DNA of 21,963 nt from Paracoccaceae bacterium (GTDB taxonomy: Bacteria; Pseudomonadota; Alphaproteobacteria; Rhodobacterales; Rhodobacteraceae), in assembly GCA_007129775.1 (NCBI GenBank), contig SKUV01000188.1:1-21963 (forward strand), given 5' to 3'. Position 1 is the first letter of the stretch. The number at the start of each line of letters is the position of its first letter. Shown here in pieces: positions 12,001 to 15,402 of this stretch. The notes below the pieces were generated by a model that saw nothing but the letters and a program-made list of their open reading frames with translations, was not told the origin of the DNA and did not search any database. The translations under genes and the position numbers were made by a program.

Positions 12001-12882
12001 AGTGCAGGCGGCGTGCGCCAGATCGTGATGGAGGTCAGCCATCTGTCGGGCGCGATCGTGCTGGATAGTGCCACGCTTGCACCCGCGCTGGGCGGGCGCG
12101 CGACGCTCGATATCACACCGTTCGAACGCGGCGGGCGCGAGGGGTTGCGGATCACGCTGCTGGCGCCGGCCGGGCTGCCGGGGGGCGCGCTGGAGTTGCT
12201 GCAGCTGCGGCTGCGCGCCGATGCGATCAGTTCGGGGGCGCTGTCGGGCGCCGATCTGACGCTGGAGATGCTATCGGTGAACGGGCAGGACATCTGCCTG
12301 CCCCTGACCGAGGCTGGCGCGCTGGAGGCCGCGCCGGCGGCGCCCGGCGCCATGCGCCTCGCCGCCACGCCCGCAGCTTCGGATGCACCTGCGCAGGCGC
12401 CCGGGCTCGCGCTGACGCTGGGCTTTTTCGATGCAGAGGTGACGCAGCCAGGGCTGATCGATCCGGCCGGGCTGGAGGGCGGGCTTCTGCCGCTGCGCTT
12501 GGCGGGGTTCGGCGCGGGCACGCAGGCGCGGCTGGCGCTGGAATACGATCCGGCCGCGCTGGTGCTGGACGGAGTCGAAGGCCAGCCCGGCCTTTGGCTG
12601 GAACATGTGGCGGTGGGGCGGGCCGATCTGGTCATCTCGGACGCTGCCGGGGTGGCGATGGGGGCGGTGCTTCTGGCGGCGCTGCGCCTGTCGCGCCCGC
12701 GCGGGGGCACGGGGGCGCGGCTGGGGCTTTTGCGCTTGCGCGCGCTTGAGGTGGACGGGGTCACGCTTGACCTAGCGGAGGACGGCGCGGCGGCCAGTAC
12801 AGCGGCCGCTCCCGATCTTTTGCCGCCCGCCGCCGCGCCGCTGCGATGGCAGAGTACCGCGAACACCTTGCCCGCAGAATGA
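1..12882 (+). CDS. Giant multidomain surface/extracellular protein with dockerin-like, Ig-like and cohesin-like modules (5' partial)
   Basis: The frame is open from base 1 to the TGA at 12880-12882, and the start lies upstream; the GTG at 55 is only the first internal start-type codon. Visible modules by nucleotide position: RHS/YD-like repeats (about 330-1100); a dockerin-like pair of DxNxDGxxD/DxxxDGxxD loops (1441-1578); a cadherin-like module (about 1585-1870); two Big-type Ig modules (about 1870-2430); a ZU5-like segment (about 2440-2800); a hydrophobic stretch (2881-3012); an IPT/TIG-like module (about 3160-3430); beta-propeller-like 'SPDG' blades (about 3590-4990); an alpha/beta-hydrolase-like module (about 5670-6735); a long mostly helical section that I do not recognise (about 7450-8300); a metalloprotease-like motif (9004-9036); a jelly-roll-like module (about 9240-9780); one cadherin-like and six He_PIG-type repeats (9784-11712); a Pro/Gly linker; and two cohesin-like modules (11911-12310, 12412-12780). 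The visible protein has only two cysteines. A structural, adhesive or matrix role is inferred; there are no RTX nonapeptides and no classical C-terminal anchor. It is the first visible gene of a five-gene run. That the frame is a real gene is very secure; its function is not. Confidence 0.93.
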   Translation, partial: DPADRTAPVTGFDAATTDVPLSGMAPLRGIVQDANLDFWRLELRDATGQRLLAELAGGETPLSGLLTTLDTGQWQNGFYQLRLIARDIGGRETRSTTLIEVAGTAKAARHTEVHTDLSVTLGGMDFDLVRHYDSLAGKDRDFGTFSAGFDARLSFAVGSDRDTMGQLRPMALGDRLYLTAPDGSRLGFTFQPQTVSIGELRYYTPSFVADDGDWTLHAGDTMLRLAGGRFYAVEDGRPFNIADPALAPEGAMLWLGAPDGTDYGYTADGRLREIRQDGGVLFVGASGVTATNGETLAFLRDSAGRIVRATAPDGTSVQYSYDAQGALTATRAVADGSGTRHAWADGRMIASVAIGGTGTAILHGPGGEVSTRPILADLGALADFTGQEFALPETAAAEIRSHTLTLRESELRGAAGGRVILRVAVSGEGAASIPELPGAALVSLHQQGGQTVALFALEQAGLYRLDLPGGAAGSLRVGLAGDLNDDGRVDGLDAALMDALGPTADITGDGLVDAADRQVLNVNHGVQMNVAPVARDDLPELFTHQDRSLRVALSDIATDPDGDRVHFRVLGTGNASARFSADGAALIVLPDPGFAGSGTVTLVADDGYNTSDPITLDLTVSDAALLEIDFLFRDYRFDTLGQVAEIVLIGQYEDKADVILPMDYVSLVSTDEEVVRITPNGLIQSGLLGSAALIANRGNVAAATVVSVSEPFEPLSMISYHFGIDAYPDSVTMMPEGGSRQIVTALGTTNENFVKGEADGVLYISGNSDIVTVDADGVMRAVADGETVVTVIYAHAEDHVRVRVSAPHEGRSAVIGKEGGALVSPEGISAAFGAGQLTDDASVTIEAIAEDNLAIEVPPDFTYLAGIALEIEGGDLTGPVQLAAPVADAGLEPGETVYFFVEVDYSELTDGEVGKVWTIVDSGEVGADGMARTASPPFPGLTERGNILVAAANMPMNFMSVYAPALAMTTMALLPTMAIAGAAGGLAGLLGVLGATTGGIAMIVNDRVQEMKAWSHYRDQVRSTTAMIEPPSEPARFNVRTDLPDFPPNLPVGAPPVITAVDHEMSDDGIVTLTIRGQEFINQDVAGTGTPSLITDTRIGFRMGDYTRYVRAADFVGSEPPGAITGEASITIEVPNDILATRAEIFVERLDPNVTLVDTDGIWDDAFPVVRSAGFRLANEQGYGLTGGYSLSEQGAAGVQIFDIIGVGLSREQSLVDSLFGSWNGTPGSVQGNELLKVLTLKNGEQTIPGMARDVLLAGDMSAAFVATDQGVAVIDMLTLRQFDVHPGSPGTGIIEIPGGRIQTMALSPDGNYLFAAGLGKVHQIDLRPGSPFFGFPIGTIDLPIPADVQNITMGRINSMAVNADGTKLFVAVPYSLMAGNNGWVRGGGAEGRIFVINIDPETRPAPGDEGTPADGNNPGRYLEIIGNSEGFNGFRDPFRIVATPDPDRLAFVSRGEPNRGFSTIHITDQNPDSFRMTIARADMTPDPSKRQLELNAGRVGVEVVPLTFDIPFSPPVTVEFWRKVSTQRYDLNIRNAASLAIMPDLSYAFVGDWHVSRYLYLDAETAYHIELRHNEGSNIGLIRNPFGLDAAEWAALGLNDVMPHSPPRLESATSPIPMQFLEDIALSPDGSQLFANFRGAGSVAVYDVANWIRISNERLRRGDLNNRIPIDLHPTDRNEFGQRTIMTELVADGIDIQRRSRGLVVQDAPGLILVAPVGVRDYHGDEAEELVFEVRLDPTKVGAQSWSANIYMSTQAAGEGLFPSDPPRPRSGFFGGSTPQLGDVHPYRLMNSRLMTTTGTGFLFESGYEYTLNPDGTINSQVAITDEGEGPDFNPKSVLRVRVAPEFQKLLTGGQTYHWGAEVRGAQAVLQRSTSFILEPDRQDTPFATVQFLTHGLKFNPMPDFGNSALDEDHLAGWLFNAEILNEVSGGGVILVYNRQTGLWHEYDPFAGQGRRISDTAVDAAELPDGKAITLVADWYRESDITDSGYAEAAADTLFASLIHLDRMSGNRILESPLHFIGHNRGAVVNSEIIQRLGVLTDKRPDIHMTTLDPHDFAQGNLNFDGISVILNWAKVIRDISIATTIIYPPAGTIASTMVKVERALNKLAELMGYIGVQLRPIALGDFKDPAVHVWENVTFAENYWQNTNVDPTIDNPFDDISFLPYVPSQQQVDNFLASHTFSFTPNGTALPNSESRRPKAGSEGKADIDLGFTDLGIPGFLDRDVFGGASNRVTTWYFGTVNVNQPSLNNEAVWRTMSDQGFAIGSQPGMGGLRGLAQNITNPFSERFTDQPWYGISHRAFEDGNPKPWFDAYFENALNPAGLSSGAYTINEAVGMGFYFSAVGGGMELRPQSGERTPYTFDNTLVGYSSTSQVPRNTPVPTVFNGGFDYGTRHALSEYLRWIVKRVWDRFDPNTPPPGRNNVSFLGQLPKDLGRFPLDYSLPGWSMHSGASYNGIQVDRGDSFTVDLFNYLFPDFFEGPVDVTALFLTNTNIARELSDVLGFAFDYLFTPLLKSLGDKVEKMETLQTFKDNKNLGIAKKMAETLAKNEWTSDGTNILDAGGNIVASVAEMEGITKDVLDYASQFVSMDELAHMIGPFIQTVVDASEGNLQLPPGMTAPPDLYTILAMPTSKAGNTAAQNEALRQAKNVKLREITTWMRTNLTAMVVNLYDSFQEGRPLADRLASLTSPDFGLVFGGTQVIRQFIQSILPNEPLPFMDKSLADLVADALDEVRNFDRLTHNRMFVPEDMERLEIGVLTPFAWGDNMKLEVVFSIIDGAHGHEGKPGYDPSLRIVQTLEPAFMKGQRVSFDLPSQVPGEVVSFTIRHAGMEVKAPPDELLLSDLALEIGSKVARTFFETLPGQEWVPNLSALMILDDIKLTKDNPQRIASTGPGAEAITLDEARAMAETALGIWADSGLLPMVEELASVEIRVGDLEDGILALFADGVITVDLDASGHGWFIDATPLEQEEFEAVEGAPHVFLAAEGPAAGRVDLLTVLLHEYGNAYGLNDYPGLGDPGFVMNAYIETGMRRLPSAMDVQLVPPPAPPPDPGAGMLGPAPQTAPPAGPEAMSEVAGNGSHMGAITGSEGAFGNGNFTLPLGAEGARWQSIGNVEIADGHAVIREDVARISGLFQTFVLPPEASGLQFTLRDVDLRATPGSPPDAFEVALFDNATLVSALATIDGLGGTDAFLNLQADGTRHAAAGVVAEEIGGDLVVTVDFDALNVPRPEVVTLVFDLIGLGRIDSSARLADVRLLGLAPNTAPVAVDDLLEIDQGTSGTVDLLANDSDAEGDPLFARIITPPEVGELEALGGGVVRYTPPPDFRGEVTASYVAFDGELESEPATLRIVVAAVNQPPTLAPVPDQTIDAGAPLDLVLLGADVDDDELTYLLLDGPPGATVHPATGALSWPGQEAGGTVAFTVAVSDGQAQAERSFTVTVRPPPEPPVLGPLADLTLPEGALRQVQALATDPDTDPALLVFTLEPGAPDWASITPEGLITLDTTGQAGESATITLRVTDPDGLSDTTSFVVTVLSVAAEPPVLGPLPPEVVLRPGEVLALTATATDPDTPAEDLRFAVTAPPGADFVSMDAISGALTGDPGDSFGSFQLRITVRDPDGLSDEALITLRVLAAPVLAPIPDTTLSAGTQLALLPSATDPDTPPEGLTFALAEDFGWLVIDPATGAISGESSGREGDVIVTVIVTDTDGLQDSTSFTLSVAAPPPAAPVLTMPAEQILVAGDPLLVQATATDPDTPDEDLRFALGPGAPDWVQIDAETGVISGDTTDQAGALTLIVIVTDTDGLTDAGSFDITIRARPQFDNITDYLIDAGAFLLVQPRATDADTPPEQLSFALLSGPDWLEIDPATGALSGTAPEDAEGVETVRLMVSDPDGLSDELSFNIQVVAPGAPAPQPPAPGDGPGFGPVVAPGFVAVPGLTPGIGPLVEPPQVPVGSPGLAWESAALPLYGPAGPLDCDPRLDLRLMPAAEFDAQRHVGLPVLFESAGGVRQIVMEVSHLSGAIVLDSATLAPALGGRATLDITPFERGGREGLRITLLAPAGLPGGALELLQLRLRADAISSGALSGADLTLEMLSVNGQDICLPLTEAGALEAAPAAPGAMRLAATPAASDAPAQAPGLALTLGFFDAEVTQPGLIDPAGLEGGLLPLRLAGFGAGTQARLALEYDPAALVLDGVEGQPGLWLEHVAVGRADLVISDAAGVAMGAVLLAALRLSRPRGGTGARLGLLRLRALEVDGVTLDLAEDGAAASTAAAPDLLPPAAAPLRWQSTANTLPAE
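1441..1578 (+). other. Dockerin-like calcium-binding module inside the giant protein
   Basis: Two EF-hand-like loops are visible about 30 residues apart: GDLNDDGRVDGLD, then ADITGDGLVDAAD. Their Asp/Asn spacing matches dockerin type I calcium loops. A cadherin-like module follows directly. In known systems dockerins bind cohesins; here cohesin-like modules occur in the same polypeptide near its C terminus. Assignment rests on the loop pattern only. Confidence 0.75.
2881..3012 (+). other. Internal hydrophobic, possibly membrane-inserting segment of the giant protein
   Basis: About 43 consecutive residues, from SVYAPALAMT through GGIAMIV, contain no charged residue and are rich in Ala, Gly, Leu and Met. 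The stretch is long enough for one or two membrane spans and has a Gly/Ala-rich centre that could form a hairpin. It lies between a ZU5-like module and an IPT-like module. It could be a membrane hairpin, a self-assembly segment or a buried core. Confidence 0.5.
5668..6735 (+). other. Alpha/beta-hydrolase (lipase)-like module with altered nucleophile elbow
   Basis: The layout resembles lipase-like modules of large extracellular proteins. It has a strand ending in Thr-His-Gly (oxyanion-type HG), an Asp-Trp before a helix, a nucleophile elbow written FIGHNRGA (6061-6084), the phrase TTLDPHDF (6151-6174) and a closing WYFGTVN block (about 6712-6732). The expected GxSxG serine is Asn (codon AAC, 6073-6075). 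The fold assignment is by motif order and recall of the family; activity is doubtful. Confidence 0.55.
9004..9036 (+). other. Degenerate zinc-metalloprotease motif in the giant protein
   Basis: The text HEYGNAYGLND stands where related large proteins have HExxHxxGxxH/D. The first His and Glu are kept, the second zinc ligand is Asn (codon AAC, 9016-9018) and the third position is Asp. Hydrophobic residues before the motif (DLLTVLL) fit the usual helix. A Met-containing stretch follows (FVMNAY), like the Met-turn region of metzincins. It probably does not bind zinc in the usual way. Confidence 0.5.
10066..11712 (+). repeat. Six tandem Ig-like (He_PIG-type) repeats of about 275 bp
   Basis: Six units begin near 10066, 10324, 10606, 10894, 11161 and 11443. 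The typical pattern is PVLxPxPD, then an ATDPDTPxExLxFAL strand pair, then IDPATGAISG, then a TDPDGLSD or TDTDGLxD turn before the last strand. The Asp-rich turns are typical of calcium-stabilised Ig-like modules in extracellular proteins. Several segments are nearly identical in DNA between units, for example around 11034 and 11584. One cadherin-like module (9784-10065) precedes the run. The units probably form a stiff stalk before the C-terminal cohesin-like modules. Confidence 0.85.
11911..12780 (+). other. Two cohesin-like modules at the C terminus of the giant protein
   Basis: The second module (12412-12780) shows the cohesin hallmark of a beta strand followed by LEYDPAALVLDGVE, then hydrophobic strands that end with LRLRALEVDGVTLDL. 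The first (11911-12310) has the same strand order (IVMEVSHLSGAIVLDS and a late LTLEMLSVNG) and holds the only two cysteines of the visible protein. A proline-rich linker (about 11716-11880) separates the pair from the Ig-like repeats. Cohesin is the best match by pattern; other Ig-like jelly-roll folds remain possible. Confidence 0.6.
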
Positions 12883-12894
12883 CGCCACGACACC

Positions 12895-12901
12895 GGAAGG
12901 A
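12895..12901 (+). promoter_or_regulatory. Ribosome binding site of the DUF3467 gene
   Basis: GGAAGGA lies 6 bases before the ATG at 12908. It is the clearest Shine-Dalgarno site in the operon and fixes this start. The three downstream genes lack a comparable site, which suggests they depend on coupling to their upstream neighbour. Confidence 0.75.
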
Positions 12902-12907
12902 CCCAGA

Positions 12908-13492
12908 ATGACCGACGACAAGGCCAACGCTCCCCGCCGAGTCCCCCGGAGCCCCGAAGCCGGCGCCACCCCACAGGCCGCGCATTCCCCGGGGCAGCCC
13001 GGCCCGCTGCCGGCAGCAAACGGGCAGGCGGACGGTACGAAGGCGGCGCAGACCTCCGGCAGTGGTGCGGCCGGGCAGGAAAATGCCGCCCGGAGTGCCT
13101 CTGCAATGGGCAAACCCTCAACGGGCCAAAGCACTTCGGGCCAAGCCGCGCAGGGCAACCGGGCGCAAGGCCGGCCGGGCGCGGGTGGTGAACAGGGCGC
13201 GCACCCGGGTGCGGCAGGTCAGGCCGCGCAGGCGCAGGCCGGGCGCGTGCAATTCGACACCTCGGCGCTGAAAAGCAGCTATTGCAACGTCTGCAACGGC
13301 TCCAGCACGCGCGAGGAGGTGGTGCTTAACTTCGGCCTCAACACGTCATGGGACCGCTCGGGCGATGACCGGTTGCAGGTCGCGCTGCACCACCGGGTGA
13401 TCCTGTCGCCGCAGGCCGCCAAACGAGTGCGCGACATGATGGTGCGCCTCATCGAGGAGCACGAGGCGCGTTACGGCAAGCTCGACGGCTGA
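12908..13492 (+). CDS. DUF3467 family protein with long disordered N-terminal region
   Basis: The protein has 194 residues. Residues 1 to about 113 are low-complexity, rich in Ala, Gly, Gln, Pro and Ser, and look disordered. Residues about 115-192 form a DUF3467 domain: FDTSALKSSYCNVCNGSSTREEVVLNFG-type text, a WDR turn, a VALHHRVILSP strand and a final helix (AAKRVRDMMVRLIEEHEARYG). No biochemical role is established for this family as far as I know. Two cysteines (CNVC, residues 126-129) sit in the conserved core. No signal peptide is seen, so it is probably cytoplasmic. The gene starts 25 bases after the giant gene and ends 4 bases before the GAF-HlyD gene, so it belongs to the same operon. 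It could be a chaperone or regulator for the large product, but that is a guess from position. The family call is strong and the function unknown. Confidence 0.87.
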   Translation: MTDDKANAPRRVPRSPEAGATPQAAHSPGQPGPLPAANGQADGTKAAQTSGSGAAGQENAARSASAMGKPSTGQSTSGQAAQGNRAQGRPGAGGEQGAHPGAAGQAAQAQAGRVQFDTSALKSSYCNVCNGSSTREEVVLNFGLNTSWDRSGDDRLQVALHHRVILSPQAAKRVRDMMVRLIEEHEARYGKLDG

Positions 13493-13496
13493 CGCG

Positions 13497-15401
13497 ATGA
13501 GCGTGACCGATGGCAGCGGCACAAGCACCAGCGCCCGGGCCGGCGCGGCGCAGGCTGCGCCAGAGGTCATCACGCTCGAGTCCGGCCTCTGGCAGGCATT
13601 TCTGCGCGCCGGCAGCGATGCCACCTTTCTGACCGGCTGGCTCGGCCTGTTGCTCAATCGCCTGCCCGGGGCAGAGGCCGGCGCGGTGCTGGAGGCCGAC
13701 CACGGCGCCGGCGCCTTTGTGCCGCGCGCGGTGGCGCCTGATCCGCGGCGCGATTTGTCCGATCTGGGCGGCGTGGCCGAACGGGCGCTGTCGGGCGCCC
13801 GCCCGCTGGCCGAGGCGGATGCCGAAACCGGCCAGACCCGCCTTGCATGGCCCCTGCGGCTGGGCGAGGGGCCGGTGCGGGCGGTGGTGGTGATCGTGCT
13901 GGGCGAAGGCGCCCCCGTCAACTCCCAGACCGCGCTGCGTGATATCCACTGGGCCGCCGGCTGGCTTGCCGCCCGCGGCTGGGAGCAGGAGGCTGACAAC
14001 CGCGACGGGCAGGTGCGCCGTGCCGCTGTCGCGCTGGACCTGCTGGCGGTGATGGCCGAACATCGACGCCCCGAACCCGCCGCTATGGCCGTGGTCAACG
14101 AGGTGCAGCGGGTACTGGCCGCCGACCGCGTGTCCATCGGCCTGCTGAAGGGCACGCGCACCGCGCCGCGGATCAGGTTGCTGGCCATGTCCCATGCGGC
14201 ATGGTTTCGCAAACGCTCCGCGTTGGCAGAGGCACTGGAAACGGCGATGGAGGAATGCCTCGATCAGGGCGCGCCGGTGACGGTTCCGGCCCTGCCCGCG
14301 ACGGAGCGGGCGATCCGGGTGGCGCATGACGATCATCTGCGCAATTCGCCCAGCCGTGCGCTTTTGTCCGTGCCGCTGCCCGACGAGAGCGGGATCATCG
14401 GCGTTCTGACCGCCGAGCGGCGGGACGAGCGGCCTTTTGCGCCGGACGATCTTCTGATGGCCGAAAGCATCGGTGCTCTGACCGGCCCGGTTCTGGTGCT
14501 CAAGGCCCGCAACCGGCGTTGGTTTGCCGGGCGGCTGGTGGATGGCACGCTGCATGTGCTGGGCATCCTGCTGGGGCCGCGCCGACTGGGCTGGAAACTG
14601 CTGGCGGTGGCGATCATTGCGCTGGTGGTGGCCGGCGCTACCGTCGCAGCGCCATTCCGGGTGCAGGCCGAGGCGGTGCTGCGCGGCGCGGTCCAGCGTG
14701 CGGCGGTCGCGCCCTTTGCGGGCTATGTGGATCAGGCCCCGGCGCGCGCGGGCGATACGGTCGCGGTGGGCGACCTGCTGGCCCGGCTCGACGATACCGA
14801 CCTGCGGTTGGAGGAATTGCGCTGGCGATCCGAGATCGACCGGCTGGCTGCGCAGGCGCGCGATGCGTTGGCTCAATATGACCGCACGCAGGTCGCGCTT
14901 CTGGAAGCGCAGATCGAACAGGCCCGCGCCCAGTTGCGCCTGACCGAGGCGCGGCTGGCGCGCACCCGGATCACCGCGCCCATCGGAGGCATGGTCGTGG
15001 CGGGCGATCTGAGCCAGAGCCTCGGCGCGCCGGTTCAGGCCGGCGAGGTGCTGTTCGAGGTGGCCCCGTTGGATGCTTTCCGCATCGACATCCATCTGGA
15101 CGAACGCGACCTGCGCTTTGTCGAGGCCGGGCAGACCGGGCGGCTGGTCCTGACCGGCGAGCCGACCGAGGGCCGCCCCTTCACTGTTAACCGCATCACC
15201 CCGATCAGCGAGCCGCGCGACGGGATCAACACCTTCCGCATCGAGGCCGAACTTCTGCCCGCGGCCAGCGCCACCTCGCGCCTGCGCCCGGGCATGGAGG
15301 GGGTCGCCAAGATCGAGGTCGACCGCGCGCTGCTGTCGTGGATATGGACGCGGCGGCTGGTGGACTGGCTGCGCCGCACAGCATGGACATGGCAGCCCTG
15401 A
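13497..15401 (+). CDS. GAF-domain/HlyD-family membrane-fusion (periplasmic adaptor) protein
   Basis: The protein has 634 residues. Residues about 30-160 look like a degenerate GAF fold. Residues about 175-335 form a clearer GAF domain (ADRVSIGLLKG, then LLSVPLPDESGIIGVLTAE). One membrane span (about 367-386, KLLAVAIIALVVAGATVAAP) follows a positive patch, which places the GAF half in the cytoplasm. After it comes an HlyD/RND-adaptor half: a split lipoyl-like domain (VQRAAVAPFAGYVDQAPARAGDTV, about 399-422, and RITAPIGGMVVAGDL, about 491-505), a short coiled-coil hairpin (about 433-488) and a beta-barrel (about 525-608). Such adaptors link inner-membrane transporters to the outer envelope. A cytoplasmic ligand-sensing half on an adaptor is unusual. 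The gene starts 4 bases after the DUF3467 stop and 1 base separates its stop from the M50 gene. No strong Shine-Dalgarno site is seen, so translation is probably coupled. Confidence 0.88.
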   Translation: MSVTDGSGTSTSARAGAAQAAPEVITLESGLWQAFLRAGSDATFLTGWLGLLLNRLPGAEAGAVLEADHGAGAFVPRAVAPDPRRDLSDLGGVAERALSGARPLAEADAETGQTRLAWPLRLGEGPVRAVVVIVLGEGAPVNSQTALRDIHWAAGWLAARGWEQEADNRDGQVRRAAVALDLLAVMAEHRRPEPAAMAVVNEVQRVLAADRVSIGLLKGTRTAPRIRLLAMSHAAWFRKRSALAEALETAMEECLDQGAPVTVPALPATERAIRVAHDDHLRNSPSRALLSVPLPDESGIIGVLTAERRDERPFAPDDLLMAESIGALTGPVLVLKARNRRWFAGRLVDGTLHVLGILLGPRRLGWKLLAVAIIALVVAGATVAAPFRVQAEAVLRGAVQRAAVAPFAGYVDQAPARAGDTVAVGDLLARLDDTDLRLEELRWRSEIDRLAAQARDALAQYDRTQVALLEAQIEQARAQLRLTEARLARTRITAPIGGMVVAGDLSQSLGAPVQAGEVLFEVAPLDAFRIDIHLDERDLRFVEAGQTGRLVLTGEPTEGRPFTVNRITPISEPRDGINTFRIEAELLPAASATSRLRPGMEGVAKIEVDRALLSWIWTRRLVDWLRRTAWTWQP

Positions 15402-15402
15402 C

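Noticed and set aside
1..12882. Giant protein as an RTX-type adhesin exported by a type I system
   Set aside because: No GGxGxDxxx nonapeptide runs are seen, and no ABC exporter ATPase gene is visible nearby. HlyD-like proteins alone do not make a type I system.
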